64,000 nucleotides of DNA, from assembly GCF_003367475.1 (NCBI RefSeq), contig NZ_QRHA01000006.1, positions 186,001 through 250,000 on the forward strand, given 5' to 3'. The notes below the pieces were generated by a model that saw only the letters and a program-made list of their open reading frames with translations, searched no databases and had not been told where the DNA came from. Shown here in pieces: positions 1-10,430 of this stretch (the stretch's first letter is position 1; each line of letters starts with the position of its first letter). The stretch comes from Alteromonas aestuariivivens (GTDB lineage Bacteria > Pseudomonadota > Gammaproteobacteria > Enterobacterales > Alteromonadaceae). The translations under genes were made by a program, and so were the position numbers.

Positions 1-7
1 ATTATAA

Positions 8-829
8 ATGGTTAACCTGGTTGCGCTGCAAATGACTTCGGTGCCCGATGTGGAGTCTAACCTCAGCTGGGTATACGGGCAGTTGCGGCGACTGCCGGCA
101 GAGCAAACGAATCTGGTGGTATTGCCCGAGTGTTTTGCTTTTTTTGGCGGTAGGGACGGTGATCAGCTCGCACTCGCAGAGGCCCGTTATGAGGGGCCCA
201 TTTCCCGCCGTTTGAAACAGATGGCAGCGGAGTTTGGCTGTTATTTAGTGAGCGGTACCTTTCCACTAGAGGGCGAGGATGCGGGGCATTTTACCGCATC
301 CAGCCTGTTGATTTCACCTGCTGGTGAAGTGATGGCCGAATATCAGAAAATCCATCTTTTTGATGTGTCGGTCAACGACAGCACCGGCAGCTATCGTGAA
401 TCTAAGTATACCCAGGCTGGTAACGAGGTGGTGGTGGTTGATACGCCAATAGGCCGTATCGGCATGGCAGTGTGTTATGATGTGCGCTTCGGCGGGCTGT
501 TTAACGCGATGGGTGACATAGATATTCTGGTCTTGCCCGCAGCCTTTACACGCTATACTGGTGAGGCACACTGGCATACCCTGTTACGCGCCAGGGCAAT
601 CGAAAAACAGTGTTTTGTGGTGGCCGCCGGGCAAACCGGGGAGCATGCCAACAATCGCCAGACGTACGGGCACAGCATCATTTATTCTCCCTGGGGAGAA
701 GTTCTGGCGGAGCTTCCTCACAACCGGGGATCCATTCAGGCTGTTGTGGACGTATTACAGCGCCATAGCCACAAAGCGAATATGCCGGTTGGAGAACATA
801 ACCGGTTCAGGAGTGAAATTGTCAAATAA
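8..829 (+). CDS. Carbon-nitrogen hydrolase (nitrilase superfamily, Nit-like)
   Basis: 273-residue cytoplasmic nitrilase-fold hydrolase, probably an omega-amidase or deaminated-glutathione amidase of the Nit1/Nit2 branch that removes damaged metabolites. The Glu-Lys-Cys catalytic triad is visible: E41 in VVLPECF, K114 in YQKIHLFD and C156 in MAVCYDVRF. The length is normal for the single-domain family. An in-frame TAA lies just upstream of the ATG. The 3' end overlaps the start of tldD, so the two are probably co-transcribed and translationally coupled. The amide substrate cannot be read from sequence. Confidence 0.9.
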   Translation: MVNLVALQMTSVPDVESNLSWVYGQLRRLPAEQTNLVVLPECFAFFGGRDGDQLALAEARYEGPISRRLKQMAAEFGCYLVSGTFPLEGEDAGHFTASSLLISPAGEVMAEYQKIHLFDVSVNDSTGSYRESKYTQAGNEVVVVDTPIGRIGMAVCYDVRFGGLFNAMGDIDILVLPAAFTRYTGEAHWHTLLRARAIEKQCFVVAAGQTGEHANNRQTYGHSIIYSPWGEVLAELPHNRGSIQAVVDVLQRHSHKANMPVGEHNRFRSEIVK

Positions 830-2261
830 CGTAGAACGCCACTTGCTGGCAGAGTCCGGCCTGGACCTGGATTCACTGAACAAGGCCCTGGGGCAAATCC
901 ATCATCATGACAACGATTATGCCGATTTGTATTTTCAGTCCAGCCAGCATGAAAGCTGGGTGCTGGAAGACGGTATTATCAAGGAAGGCAGCTACAACAT
1001 CGAACGGGGTGTTGGTGTTCGCGCGATCAGCGGTGAGAAAACCGGTTTTGCCTACTCCGACGACATCAGTGAAGAATCGCTGATCAAAGCTTGCCACGCA
1101 GCCAGAAGTATTGCGCCTGACGGTGGCAAGGTTCAGATCAGTGGTTTTCAGGCCCAGCCTTATCAGTCTCGCTATGACAACGACAATCCGTTGCTGGGTA
1201 TGGCCGATGCGGAAAAGATAGCCTTGCTGAAATCGGCAGACGCCTACATTCGTCAGCAGGAGCCGGGCATCAGTCAGGTGGTGGTGAGTCTCAGCGGAGT
1301 GTATGAACAGATTTTGGTAGCCGCCACTGATGGTACGCTGGCAACCGACATTCGCCCCTTGGTGCGTTTGAACTGCTCAGTGTTGCTGGAGCAGGGGGAT
1401 CGCCGGGAAAGAGGCAGCGCCGGAGCCGGCGGCCGCCATACCTACAGCTTTTTCAGCTCGGACGACGATGGCCGCCCCTATTACGAAAAGCTGGCCGACG
1501 AGGCCCTGCATATGGCCAGGGTAAACATGCAGGCGGTGGCTTCACCAGCTGGTACCATGCCGGTTGTTTTGGGTAACGGATGGCCGGGAGTGTTGCTGCA
1601 TGAAGCGGTTGGTCATGGTCTGGAAGGCGATTTTAACCGTAAAGGCGCTTCTACATTCAGTGGCCGCATTGGTGAGCGGGTAGCCGCCAAAGGCGTTACT
1701 GTAGTGGATGATGGTACCTTAAGTGGTCGCAGAGGGTCTTTGTCTGTTGATGACGAAGGCACGCCTTCACAACACAACGTGCTCATTGAAGACGGCATCC
1801 TGAAAGGATACATGCAGGACAAAATGAACGCCCGCCTCATGGGGGTTGCCCCAACCGGCAACGGGCGCCGTGAATCCTTTGCTCACTTGCCTATGCCGCG
1901 TATGACTAACACCTATATGCTGGCCGGAAAATATGACCCCAGCGAGATCATTGCCACTATCGACAAGGGTATCTATGCGCCCAATTTCGCCGGTGGTCAG
2001 GTGGACATTACGTCTGGCAAGTTCGTGTTTTCCAGCGCTGAGGCCTATCTGATTGAAAATGGTAAGATCACTGCTCCCGTGAAGGGGGCAACCCTGATAG
2101 GTAATGGCCCTGAAGTGATGCAGAAAATTTCCATGATTGGCAATGATCTGGCGCTGGATAAAGGCGTTGGCGTGTGCGGTAAGGATGGCCAGAGTGTGCC
2201 TGTGGGTGTAGGGCAACCCACGCTTAAAATCGATGAACTTACAGTGGGTGGTACAGCCTGA
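819..2261 (+). CDS. tldD: TldD metalloprotease subunit
   Basis: 480-residue TldD, the catalytic half of the TldD/TldE (PmbA) heterodimeric zinc protease, which acts on unfolded peptides (microcin B17 maturation, CcdA degradation in E. coli). The zinc motif HEAVGH is at residues 261-266. The C-terminal half, with NARLMG, GNGRRES and PVKGATLIG, is close to the E. coli protein as I remember it. The reading frame is open further upstream, but I place the start at TTG 819: AGGAG lies 5 bases before it and the resulting [10 protein letters not shown] matches the family N-terminus and length (E. coli 481 aa). The start lies inside the nitrilase gene, an 11-base overlap. Its partner pmbA is downstream, beyond the oppositely oriented darP. 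Confidence 0.95.
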   Translation: MSNNVERHLLAESGLDLDSLNKALGQIHHHDNDYADLYFQSSQHESWVLEDGIIKEGSYNIERGVGVRAISGEKTGFAYSDDISEESLIKACHAARSIAPDGGKVQISGFQAQPYQSRYDNDNPLLGMADAEKIALLKSADAYIRQQEPGISQVVVSLSGVYEQILVAATDGTLATDIRPLVRLNCSVLLEQGDRRERGSAGAGGRHTYSFFSSDDDGRPYYEKLADEALHMARVNMQAVASPAGTMPVVLGNGWPGVLLHEAVGHGLEGDFNRKGASTFSGRIGERVAAKGVTVVDDGTLSGRRGSLSVDDEGTPSQHNVLIEDGILKGYMQDKMNARLMGVAPTGNGRRESFAHLPMPRMTNTYMLAGKYDPSEIIATIDKGIYAPNFAGGQVDITSGKFVFSSAEAYLIENGKITAPVKGATLIGNGPEVMQKISMIGNDLALDKGVGVCGKDGQSVPVGVGQPTLKIDELTVGGTA

Positions 2262-2307
2262 TAAGTATCAGGCTGGTCACCCAGTAATTCTTATCAATCC
2301 AGTCTGT

Positions 2308-2856
2308 TTAAGGCTGGATTATTTCCTTCAGGTACTGAAAAAGCTCTCTGAACGCTTTGGGCGGGGCACTTTTCTCACGTTCTTTTTTCACCTGGCGGTG
2401 AAACTGACGCAGTTTTTGGCGATCGAGTTCAGGGTATTGTTCAATCAGCGTTTGAATGGCTGAATCCCCTTTCTGAATAACTGCCTCGCGGGCTTTTTCC
2501 AACTCATGGAAGGCTGCATTGGCTGCCTGGTGCTGGTGAGTCAGGCTGGCTAATGCCTGTTCAATCTCATCGGTTTCACGCTGGCGCATCAGCTTGCCGA
2601 TAAACTGCAACTGGCGTCTGTAGCCATCTTTTTTACGGTTGATGTTTCTCGCAAGGTTTACCGCATCAGCCAGTTCGTCATCCATTGGGATGGTCGCCAG
2701 GTGCGCGGCAGAGAGGTTTACCAACTCTTCGCCGAGTTTTTGCAGCCGTTCAGACTGACGTTTCAGCTCAGTTTTACTGAGCGGTTCGTCATAGTCGTAG
2801 CCGGCCTCTTCTTCAAAAAAAGATTCTTGTTCAGAATGGTGTTTATGGTCACTCAT
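2308..2856 (-). CDS. darP: Ribosome-associated protein YjgA/DarP (DUF615)
   Basis: 182-residue DUF615 protein (YjgA, DarP), a late 50S-subunit assembly factor in E. coli. The sequence is almost entirely charged helix: an acidic N-terminus (DEPLSKTELKRQSERLQKLG), then a long coiled-coil-like middle and a basic C-terminus with RQFHRQVKKEREK. The length agrees with the family. It sits between tldD and pmbA on the opposite strand and is divergent from pmbA across 70 bp. The yjgA-pmbA pairing is conserved in many gammaproteobacteria. No strong ribosome-binding site is visible before the ATG. Confidence 0.92.
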   Translation of the reverse strand: MSDHKHHSEQESFFEEEAGYDYDEPLSKTELKRQSERLQKLGEELVNLSAAHLATIPMDDELADAVNLARNINRKKDGYRRQLQFIGKLMRQRETDEIEQALASLTHQHQAANAAFHELEKAREAVIQKGDSAIQTLIEQYPELDRQKLRQFHRQVKKEREKSAPPKAFRELFQYLKEIIQP

Positions 2857-2926
2857 TTGCTACTCATAAGTGTTACACTTCGATTACCGTAATTGTGACA
2901 TACAGACGTAAATAGCGAAACTTACT

Positions 2927-4258
2927 ATGCAGATTGAGCAGCAAATAGCAGAAATCCAGAACATTGTTGATGATGTGCTAAAAATGGCCCTCAGCAAGGG
3001 GGCAACCCAGGCTGAAGCCAGTATGTCCAAAGTCCAGGGTATTGCTGTTTCGTCCCGCATGCGTGAGGTAGAAAACGTTGAGTTCACTAATGACGGTGGT
3101 CTTGGAATCAGCGTTTACGTTGGCAAGCACAAGGGGAGTGCATCAACGGCGGACTTGAGCCCGCAGGCGCTGGCCCTGACGGTGGAAAAAGCCGTTGATA
3201 TTGCCCGATATACCAGTGAAGACCCCTGTACCGGACTGGCCGACAAGGAACTGATTGCCACCGAGTTTCCCGATTTGGATCTCTATCATCCCGAAAGCCT
3301 GGATACGGAAAAAGCAATACAGATAGCCATTGAGGCGGAATCTGCCGCGCTTGAGTTCGACCCGCGTATCGTTAATACCGACGGGGCCTCGTACAACGCC
3401 AATCTTGGCATGCGGGTTTACGGAAATACCCATGGCATCAATGCCGGATACCCCAGCAGTCGGTACAGCCTGAGCTGTATGGTAATTGGCGCCGAAGGCG
3501 AGGACATGCAGCGTGATTACGCTTATACCGTCAGCCGCAGAGCCAATGAGTTGCGCCCGGCACATGAAATAGGGCAGGAAGCGGCAAGGGAGACTGTATC
3601 GCGTTTGGGGGCCCGTAAGCTTAAAACAGCCAATATCCCCGTTTTGCTGCACAAAGACATCGCCAGTGGTTTATTTGGTCACTACGTTGGTGCGATAAGT
3701 GGTGGCAGCCTGTATCGCCGCTCCAGTTTTTTACTCGACAAGCTGGGCCAGCAGATATTTCCTGAGTGGCTGACCATAGAAGAGCGCCCGCATCTTAAGC
3801 AGGGGCTGGCGTCCAGTAATTTCGACCATGAAGGGGTGGCTACCCACGACAGGACCATTGTCGAAAATGGTTTGCTGGCTACCTATCTGTATACAACCTA
3901 TTCGGCACGTAAGCTTAATACCAAATCGACTGGCCACGCCGGAGGCATTCACAACTGGCTGGTGGGTGATACCGGAGACTCTGATCAGGCTATGCTAAAC
4001 AAGCTGGGTACCGGGTTACTGGTAACCGAGCTGATGGGGCAGGGCGTAAATGGCGTGACCGGTGATTATTCCCGAGGGGCGGCAGGATTCTGGGTAGAAA
4101 ACGGTGTTATTCAGTATCCGGTGCATGAAGTGACGATTGCCGGAAATCTGTTGGATATGTTTGCCAATATTCAGGCCGTCGGAGCTAACCGTGATACCCG
4201 GGGCAGTATTCAGACTGGCTCAGTGTTACTGGATAATATGCGCATTGCAGGCAGCTAG
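2927..4258 (+). CDS. pmbA: PmbA/TldE, partner subunit of the TldD protease
   Basis: 443-residue PmbA (TldE), the non-catalytic partner of TldD (E. coli about 450 aa). Family signatures are GLFGHYVGAISGGSLYRRSSFL in the middle and TGDYSRGAAGFWVENG near the C-terminus. As expected for this subunit, it has no HExxxH. The pair forms a heterodimeric cytoplasmic metalloprotease. Transcription ends at the strong hairpin at 4286-4307. Confidence 0.94.
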   Translation: MQIEQQIAEIQNIVDDVLKMALSKGATQAEASMSKVQGIAVSSRMREVENVEFTNDGGLGISVYVGKHKGSASTADLSPQALALTVEKAVDIARYTSEDPCTGLADKELIATEFPDLDLYHPESLDTEKAIQIAIEAESAALEFDPRIVNTDGASYNANLGMRVYGNTHGINAGYPSSRYSLSCMVIGAEGEDMQRDYAYTVSRRANELRPAHEIGQEAARETVSRLGARKLKTANIPVLLHKDIASGLFGHYVGAISGGSLYRRSSFLLDKLGQQIFPEWLTIEERPHLKQGLASSNFDHEGVATHDRTIVENGLLATYLYTTYSARKLNTKSTGHAGGIHNWLVGDTGDSDQAMLNKLGTGLLVTELMGQGVNGVTGDYSRGAAGFWVENGVIQYPVHEVTIAGNLLDMFANIQAVGANRDTRGSIQTGSVLLDNMRIAGS

Positions 4259-4285
4259 GCTGCACTAAAGGCAGTAATAAAAAAC

Positions 4286-4313
4286 AACGCAGCCAGAAGG
4301 CTGCGTTTTAATT
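4286..4313. terminator. Bidirectional intrinsic terminator between pmbA and arcA
   Basis: Perfect 9-bp stem AACGCAGCC/GGCTGCGTT (4286-4294 with 4299-4307) around an AGAA loop. A T-rich run follows on the plus strand and an A-rich run precedes it, so it can terminate convergent pmbA and arcA transcripts. Confidence 0.85.
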
Positions 4314-4337
4314 TAGATTGCTTCGGTTTTTAGTAAC

Positions 4338-5045
4338 TTAGCTGTCTACGCTTCCGCAGAAACGATAACCTTCACCGTGAATGGTTACGATCAACTCTGC
4401 ATCATTCGGCTCAGATTCAAAGTGTTTACGAATACGGCGAATGGTAACGTCTACGGTACGGTCATTCGGGCGCAACTCGCGTCCGGTCATTTCCATGATC
4501 AGCTGTTCACGGGTCAGAATCTTGCCCGGGTTACTTAGGAACAGATGCAACGCTCTGAATTCACTGCGTGGTAAACGGAATTCTTTATTGCTTGGAGAAA
4601 TCAGTGAACGGCTGTCACCGTCCAGAGTCCAGCCGTTAAAGCTTACACGGCTAGGCAAATCATCATCTTCAGCGGCGCTGGTGGTGCGGGCCAGTAGGTT
4701 ACGCGCACGAATGGTAAGTTCACGCGGGTTGAACGGTTTGGTCAGATAGTCGTCAGCGCCAATTTCCAGACCCAAAATACGATCAACATCGTTGTCGCGG
4801 CCGGTCAGGAAAATCAGACCAACGTTTTTGCGATCACGAACTTCCCGTGCCAGGATCAAACCGTTCTTGCCGGGCAGGTTAATGTCCATAATCACCAGGT
4901 TAATGGTGTGATTAGCAAAAAAATCATGCATTTGTTCGCCATTCTCGGCTTCAAATACGCTATATCCTTCTGCCTCGAATAAGCTTTTTAACGTGGTACG
5001 GGTGACCACTTCGTCTTCTACTATTAATATATTTGGCGTCTGCAT
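4338..5045 (-). CDS. arcA: Aerobic respiration control response regulator ArcA
   Basis: 235-residue OmpR/PhoB-family regulator. The receiver domain covers residues 1-120 with phospho-acceptor D54 (MDINLPG) and conserved K in TKPFNPREL. The winged-helix domain covers about 130-232 with [15 protein letters not shown] and [10 protein letters not shown], which is essentially the E. coli ArcA sequence. ArcA represses aerobic respiratory genes under oxygen limitation. Its usual kinase ArcB is not in the window; the kinase 134 bp upstream is a different type. In many Alteromonadales, ArcB is replaced by other partners such as HptA. Confidence 0.95.
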   Translation of the reverse strand: MQTPNILIVEDEVVTRTTLKSLFEAEGYSVFEAENGEQMHDFFANHTINLVIMDINLPGKNGLILAREVRDRKNVGLIFLTGRDNDVDRILGLEIGADDYLTKPFNPRELTIRARNLLARTTSAAEDDDLPSRVSFNGWTLDGDSRSLISPSNKEFRLPRSEFRALHLFLSNPGKILTREQLIMEMTGRELRPNDRTVDVTIRRIRKHFESEPNDAELIVTIHGEGYRFCGSVDS

Positions 5046-5179
5046 GGTGTTTCACACTCTTGTTACAATCGAAAAAGCAATCTACTGGTTAAATTTTAAT
5101 GTTCGTAACCTTGTTTGCAAGTTATTATCCAATAACTTTGCTTCTACGGTATAAGGGTTTATATCCAAAATACAAGGAT

Positions 5180-6832
5180 TTAGTGATTTAATTTTAATTG
5201 CGCCCTGTTTTCAGTAGACGCAACCGGGAAGACAATCACAAACTCTACCCCATTTCCTTCCTCACTGGTCAGCGCAATTGTGCCGTTCAGTGCCTGCGTA
5301 ACCAGGTTATACACCAGGTGCATTCCCAGTCCGGAGCCTCCCTGCCCGCGTTTGGTGGTTACAAACGGATCAAACACCCGCTTGCGAATATGGTTCGGTA
5401 TTCCACGGCCGTTGTCCCGATAAACCAGCTTTAGCTTGTCTGACGGCAACAGTTCGGCGGTGATGTTGATCTCCCCGTTTTCCATGCCTTCAAAACCGTG
5501 CAAAATCGAATTCATAATCAGATTTATGAGGATCTGATTGATTGGGCCCGCTTTGGTATTAACTGTCAGGGTAGGGTCACAATCAACATGGATGGTGTGC
5601 GGAAGTTTTTTAAGCCGGGGCCTCAGTGACAATAATATTTCGTTTACCAGTTGAGCGAAACAAAAAGAACGGCTGCTTTCACTGGTCTGATCTACCGCTA
5701 CCTGTTTGAAGCTGGAAATTAACTCCGCAGCGCGGTTAAGGTTTCGGTAGATTATATTCAGGTTCTCCTGACTTTCGGTCAGAAACTTGCGCATGGTGCT
5801 GGCTTTGAGGGTTTTGCTTTCAAACTCCTTTTCAATATCCACCAAGCGGTCGAGCATCATGGTAGAAGCGGTTACCCCTAGTCCAATCGGGGTGTTAACT
5901 TCGTGGGCCACCCCAGCAACCATGTCTCCCAAGGAGGCCATTTTTTCATTTTGTACAATTTGGCGCTGAAACTGATGAAGTTTCTCAAGCGTCTGAATCA
6001 GCTCCTGGTTGGCGTCCTTGAGCGCCAAAGTGCGCTGGTTGACCATATCTTCCAGGCTGGCATTGAGCTTTCGGTGCCTTTCTTCCGCAATCTGCTGTTT
6101 CTGCATGTACTCCTGAATGCGAGACAGCATGACATTGATGGCTTCGGATAAAATACTGAACTCGCGGATATTCGGTGACTGGGAGCGGGCCGAGTAATCC
6201 CGGTGCCTTGATGTACGGCGCAAGAATTCGGAAAGGTGCTCAATCGGGTCTGTGATAATGCGTTTGAGGCGCAGAGCGAGCAAAAAACTCACAACCATCA
6301 TTATGAACATCACCGACAAATTCAGCAGGATCGACTGCCCTACCAGCTGGTTGAAACTGTCTGCTGAAGCCCGAAGGTAAACGTAGCCAACCCGGTTTTT
6401 ATTGTCGTCAGTAACTTCCCGGGCGATCTCAATGACCGCATCGCTGATTTTGGGACTGAGGTAATTTAGAAGCTGTGTGGATTTGCTTTCTACCTGAGGG
6501 TGCCCCTCACGCTGATACCTCGTAAACAGCGCAAGCTCTCCAAATTCCGGATTGCGGCGATATATATGCACATTCAAAACTATCGGGGCTGCGGAGAGGC
6601 TTTTTAATCGTTTGTCGGCCGAATCCCTGTCTCCGTCAATCAGATAACCTGCTGCATTAAAGCTGATCAGTTCAGCCAGCATCTCGACCTGGGCCGTCAA
6701 TTCTTCACGATAGGTTTTAATTTGGGTATACATCGACAGACTGGAAGATATTACCAGTGTGATGGTGGCAATAGCCATTACCACCCACAGGAATAAACTC
6801 CTTATTGAGAGCCTTACTGTCGAGTCTGTCAT
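5180..6832 (-). CDS. Membrane sensor histidine kinase, orphan
   Basis: 550-residue kinase. TM1 is at about residues 12-36, a periplasmic sensor region of about 130 residues follows, TM2 is at about 166-188 and HAMP at about 188-240. A coiled coil runs from about 245 to 295. The H-box is MVAGVAHEVNTPIG with H310, followed by HATPase N (LIMNSILHGFEG), G1 (YRDNGRGIP) and G2 (GSGLGMHLVYNLV) boxes. There is no receiver or Hpt domain, so it is not ArcB. The HEVNTP H-box belongs to kinases that often act in multi-component phosphorelays. It lies in the same direction upstream of arcA (134 bp) and downstream of glgA (81 bp). Whether it phosphorylates ArcA is unknown. Confidence 0.85.
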   Translation of the reverse strand: MTDSTVRLSIRSLFLWVVMAIATITLVISSSLSMYTQIKTYREELTAQVEMLAELISFNAAGYLIDGDRDSADKRLKSLSAAPIVLNVHIYRRNPEFGELALFTRYQREGHPQVESKSTQLLNYLSPKISDAVIEIAREVTDDNKNRVGYVYLRASADSFNQLVGQSILLNLSVMFIMMVVSFLLALRLKRIITDPIEHLSEFLRRTSRHRDYSARSQSPNIREFSILSEAINVMLSRIQEYMQKQQIAEERHRKLNASLEDMVNQRTLALKDANQELIQTLEKLHQFQRQIVQNEKMASLGDMVAGVAHEVNTPIGLGVTASTMMLDRLVDIEKEFESKTLKASTMRKFLTESQENLNIIYRNLNRAAELISSFKQVAVDQTSESSRSFCFAQLVNEILLSLRPRLKKLPHTIHVDCDPTLTVNTKAGPINQILINLIMNSILHGFEGMENGEINITAELLPSDKLKLVYRDNGRGIPNHIRKRVFDPFVTTKRGQGGSGLGMHLVYNLVTQALNGTIALTSEEGNGVEFVIVFPVASTENRAQLKLNH

Positions 6833-6913
6833 CGTATCTTTATAGCTTCGTTCAAAAAACGCACATCTTGCCTTATAGTGGCTTAATCGGCCACAAAAGG
6901 AAAGCGCGTACTA

Positions 6914-8353
6914 CTATGCCCGGTACTCTCCTGACATCGACTGATACAAGGTTGCATAGGAATCTGCTGCTGCCTGCCATGTAAATCTTGTGGCCATTCC
7001 ACGCAACTGCATTTCCCTGAAAGCAACCGGGTGTTCATAGTAGAACAGCAGCGCACGGCGAATGCAGGACAAAAGCGCCGAGGAACTGGGCGCAGAAAAT
7101 ACAAAGCCGGTCGCACCATTTGCGTCGTCCTTGAGGTCAATTACGGTGTCTTTCAGGCCTCCGACAGCACGAACAATTGGAATGGTTCCATAGGCCAGGC
7201 TGTACATCTGGTTCAGTCCGCACGGCTCAAACTGGGATGGCATCAAAAAGAAATCCGCACCGGCTTCTACCAGATGTGCGTGTTCGGTACTGAACCCATT
7301 GATAAAGGCAAACTGAGCGGGGTGACTTTGGGCGAACTCGCCCAAATCCATGCATACTTTTGGGTCGCCGGTTCCTACGATCACAATTTGCAGGTTGTGT
7401 GACATCAGGTCATCGAGAATGGGAATAAGATAGCCGAAGCCCTTTTGTTCTGTCAGGCGACACACCATACCAATCAGTGGAACGTCGGCATTTTGTGGAA
7501 GGCCACTTTTTTCCTGCAGAGTGAGCTTGCAGGTTTTTTTTGCAAGCAGGTTATCGGCACTGTAGTTCTCCGGCAGATATGGGTCAGTCGCCGGGTCCCA
7601 CTGGCTGTAGTCACAACCGTTCAGAATACCAGACATATCACTTCGCCGGGAAACCAGACGGTCATGCAGGCCATGGCTGCCCAGGTCTGTGAGTAACTCC
7701 TGCGCATAGTTGGGGCTGACGGTGGTAACCTTATGGGCGAACTCAATGCCGCTCTGCAGCATGTTGATGTAGCCGCCATGAACCTGAGATAAAATTCCGG
7801 GGTGGTGCCGCAGAAACGGAATGTCTTCGAGCTTGTTCACGCCCTGAAACGCCGCATTGTGGATGGTGAAAACAGTTTTACTGTCAGAGAAAAAACCTGA
7901 GCGATCGTAGGCCATCAGGTAAGGCAGCATGGCAGTGTGCCAGTCGTGGCAGTGGATCACATCCGGCTGCCAGCTGATTGCCTGCAGAGCACTGAGTACC
8001 GCACCGCAGAAAAAGCTGAAGCGTTCACCATTGTCTTTGTACGCCTCATAAGCATTGCTATACAAGCCATCGCGGTCGAAATATTCAGGGTAATCTACAA
8101 AATATACCTGTATTCCATGCCAGTGAAGTTCTTTTAGACGATAGTGATAAACCTGGCTTTCGGCGAACAGGGTTTGCGGAGGGCAGGCGTCGGCGAGTTG
8201 GTATTCGCGGGCAATGGCCTGATAGTAGGGTAATACAATGACTACCTCATGACCCATTTCAGACAGGGCTAAAGGCAAAGCTTTTCCCACGTCCGCGAGG
8301 CCACCGGTTTTTACCAAATCCTCGACTTCAGATATAGCAAAGACAATTTTCAC
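6914..8353 (-). CDS. glgA: Glycogen synthase GlgA (GT5)
   Basis: 479-residue ADP-glucose:alpha-1,4-glucan glucosyltransferase of family GT5. The N-terminal ADP-glucose-binding loop KTGGLADVGKALP starts at K15. The C-terminal half has FFLMPSQFEPCGLNQMYSLA, the conserved E-x7-E-type active-site segment. The start is GTG 8353 with a good GAGGTGA site 4 bases upstream. No glgB, glgC or glgP is adjacent here, so the gene stands alone among RNA-modification genes. Confidence 0.93.
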   Translation of the reverse strand: MKIVFAISEVEDLVKTGGLADVGKALPLALSEMGHEVVIVLPYYQAIAREYQLADACPPQTLFAESQVYHYRLKELHWHGIQVYFVDYPEYFDRDGLYSNAYEAYKDNGERFSFFCGAVLSALQAISWQPDVIHCHDWHTAMLPYLMAYDRSGFFSDSKTVFTIHNAAFQGVNKLEDIPFLRHHPGILSQVHGGYINMLQSGIEFAHKVTTVSPNYAQELLTDLGSHGLHDRLVSRRSDMSGILNGCDYSQWDPATDPYLPENYSADNLLAKKTCKLTLQEKSGLPQNADVPLIGMVCRLTEQKGFGYLIPILDDLMSHNLQIVIVGTGDPKVCMDLGEFAQSHPAQFAFINGFSTEHAHLVEAGADFFLMPSQFEPCGLNQMYSLAYGTIPIVRAVGGLKDTVIDLKDDANGATGFVFSAPSSSALLSCIRRALLFYYEHPVAFREMQLRGMATRFTWQAAADSYATLYQSMSGEYRA

Positions 8354-8521
8354 AACATCACCTCGATTGTTGGTGCCACCCCTGGCTGAAACGAATGTTC
8401 ATTGCGATCATTCAGCAACGAGGACAAAATTCCTTTTCAGCTCAGGCGAGTTGCTGGTCAACTAGCATGGAAGTATCCCAAATAAATGAACTCTACGGTA
8501 GCACAGCGGGAGATTGTCGCG

Positions 8522-9613
8522 CTATCCACTTATGGCTAAATAAATGGAAAACTTTGAATTTTGTGCAACGGTACGGACCTGGGGAAAACTTTCCTGCAAT
8601 AATCCGGGATAAGGCAAAAACCGGTTGGCGACCATAGTCAGAGTGCCGGAACCTTTCAGCAGCCTGCGTGCGTCGCTGATAAATCGCTTGGTAATGCTGT
8701 AATCCGTTTTAATACCGGTGTGGAAAGGCGGGTTGGTAACAATGTGGTTGAACTTTTCGTCCACGCCATGAAGCCCATTGGCGGCAATCAGGGTGGCCGC
8801 CTGGTTGTTTTCAGACAGGGTTCTGGCGGCGCTGTAAAGGGCCGGGGCACTCACGTCAGACATGACCATGCCCAGGTGTGGGTATTGTTTGAGCAGATAA
8901 CTGCCTACTACTCCTGAGCCGCAGGCGAAATCGAGAACGGTTCCGCTTAAATTAGCTGCCACTTTCTGCAGCAACAATTCGGTACCATCGTCCAGTTGGG
9001 TGTGGCTGAATACTCCGGGTAGGGAGGCTACATGCCATGAGACATCAAGCGTTTCGTATTCCCTGTACTCAAGCCATTTCTCGGGATCAAACAGGCCGGC
9101 AGGCTGTTCCACGCTGGTGGTAAGCAGGCTGCAATGCCTTGCTGAATCAACCTTGATGGTGGTGCCATAGTGATTGGACAGCTTGGCCGCGCTTTTTATG
9201 CCGCCTTTGTTTTCACCAACCAAATGAATATTTCCACCGGGTTTTACGCAACTGGCCGCCATTTGAAGAAGCATTTGCAGGTGTGCTTTGGCCTTGGGTA
9301 AATAAATAAGTACGTCTGTGTAACGCCCTTGAGTCAGGCTGAATGGGCTAAAGGTGTGCAGATGATTGCCAACTTGCTGCTCTACAGAGAAACCCTGCGG
9401 GGAGTTGCTGATGTCCCGGCTGTCCAGGGTAATGGAAGGGACTACCCGTACGCTCTCACTGAACACGTCGAAATACTGATGCAGCACGTGCAGCTCACGA
9501 TGGCTGAGTAAGTCGGTAAAGTAGGCGTCCGCCGGGTTTACCAGCAGCCATTCACCCATTTCAAACATTTCAAGATTGCGTTCCAGCAGTTGGCTCTGGG
9601 GGCTCAGCATCAT
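8522..9613 (-). CDS. rsmC: 16S rRNA m2G1207 methyltransferase RsmC
   Basis: 363-residue RsmC with the duplicated methyltransferase layout: a degenerate N-terminal half (LIYLPKAKAHLQ, HLVGENKGGIKS, VDSARHCSL) and a catalytic C-terminal half with the SAM motif VLDFACGSGVVG and the NPPF catalytic motif of N2-guanine methyltransferases. It methylates G1207 of 16S rRNA. It is slightly longer than E. coli RsmC (343 aa), mostly at the N-terminus. The ATG overlaps the trmB stop in TAATG, so the two are translationally coupled. Confidence 0.9.
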   Translation of the reverse strand: MMLSPQSQLLERNLEMFEMGEWLLVNPADAYFTDLLSHRELHVLHQYFDVFSESVRVVPSITLDSRDISNSPQGFSVEQQVGNHLHTFSPFSLTQGRYTDVLIYLPKAKAHLQMLLQMAASCVKPGGNIHLVGENKGGIKSAAKLSNHYGTTIKVDSARHCSLLTTSVEQPAGLFDPEKWLEYREYETLDVSWHVASLPGVFSHTQLDDGTELLLQKVAANLSGTVLDFACGSGVVGSYLLKQYPHLGMVMSDVSAPALYSAARTLSENNQAATLIAANGLHGVDEKFNHIVTNPPFHTGIKTDYSITKRFISDARRLLKGSGTLTMVANRFLPYPGLLQESFPQVRTVAQNSKFSIYLAISG

Positions 9614-10344
9614 TATTCAGTACGCTCGTAGATAAGGTCCCAAACTCCGTGGCCGAGTTTCTGGCCCCGTACTTCAAATTTGGTAATTGGGCGATAATCC
9701 GGCCGGGGCACATAGTTGCCCTGTTCGGCTGTATTTTTAAAGCCAGGCGCTGAATTCATGATTTCTGCCATATGTTCGGCGTAGTTTTCCCAGTCGGTTG
9801 CCATGTGAAAATGGCCACCCATTTTTAGTTTGACGCGCACCATCTCAGCAAATTCGGGTTGCACAATCCGGCGCTTGTGGTGGCGTTTTTTATGCCATGG
9901 GTCGGGAAAATACAATTGCACCCGGTCCAGGCTGCTGTCGGGGATCATTTTTTTGAACACTTCAACGGCATCGTATTCCATGGCGCGAAGGTTGGTCAGG
10001 CCCAACTCGCCAGCCAGAGACAAACAGGCACCTACGCCGGGGCGGTGTACTTCAATACCAATAAAGTTTTTGTCGGGGGCGTTGCTGGCCATTTCGACCA
10101 GCGACTTACCCATCCCAAAGCCTATTTCCAGTACGGTGGGGGCCTCGCGCTGGAATACCTCAGAAAACTTCAGCATGGAGTCGTCAAATTCGATGCCCAT
10201 GGTGGGCCAGAACTGCTCCAGTGCCCGGGCCTGTCCTTTGGTTAACCGGCCTTCCCGCTTCACAAAGCTTTTCACTTTGCTGATGTAAACGCCAGCTGCT
10301 TCGGCTTCTGCCTGATTTTTAAATTGCCCCATTGCGATGCCCAA
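9613..10344 (-). CDS. trmB: tRNA (guanine-46-N7)-methyltransferase TrmB
   Basis: 243-residue TrmB that makes m7G46 in the variable loop of tRNAs. It has the SAM motif [16 protein letters not shown], the catalytic-region motif [16 protein letters not shown] and the C-terminal T-x-F-E-like [17 protein letters not shown]. Two ATGs are possible at the N-terminus (residues 1 and 5); either gives a normal length. It is first in the trmB-rsmC operon. Confidence 0.95.
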   Translation of the reverse strand: MGIAMGQFKNQAEAEAAGVYISKVKSFVKREGRLTKGQARALEQFWPTMGIEFDDSMLKFSEVFQREAPTVLEIGFGMGKSLVEMASNAPDKNFIGIEVHRPGVGACLSLAGELGLTNLRAMEYDAVEVFKKMIPDSSLDRVQLYFPDPWHKKRHHKRRIVQPEFAEMVRVKLKMGGHFHMATDWENYAEHMAEIMNSAPGFKNTAEQGNYVPRPDYRPITKFEVRGQKLGHGVWDLIYERTE

Positions 10345-10430
10345 ATTAGCGGATTTTTGACTGGAGCGGCATTATCCAGCCTGATGAATCGATTGCAATG
10401 TTTTAGATGAAAATTGCCTCAATTACCACC

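Noticed and set aside
2296-2320. Hairpin AATCCAG/CTGGATT as tldD terminator
   Set aside because: Short stem, no T tract and overlaps the darP stop codon; too weak to call.
5180-6832. Sensor kinase as ArcB
   Set aside because: No PAS, receiver or Hpt domains and a different H-box; it is a simple HAMP kinase.
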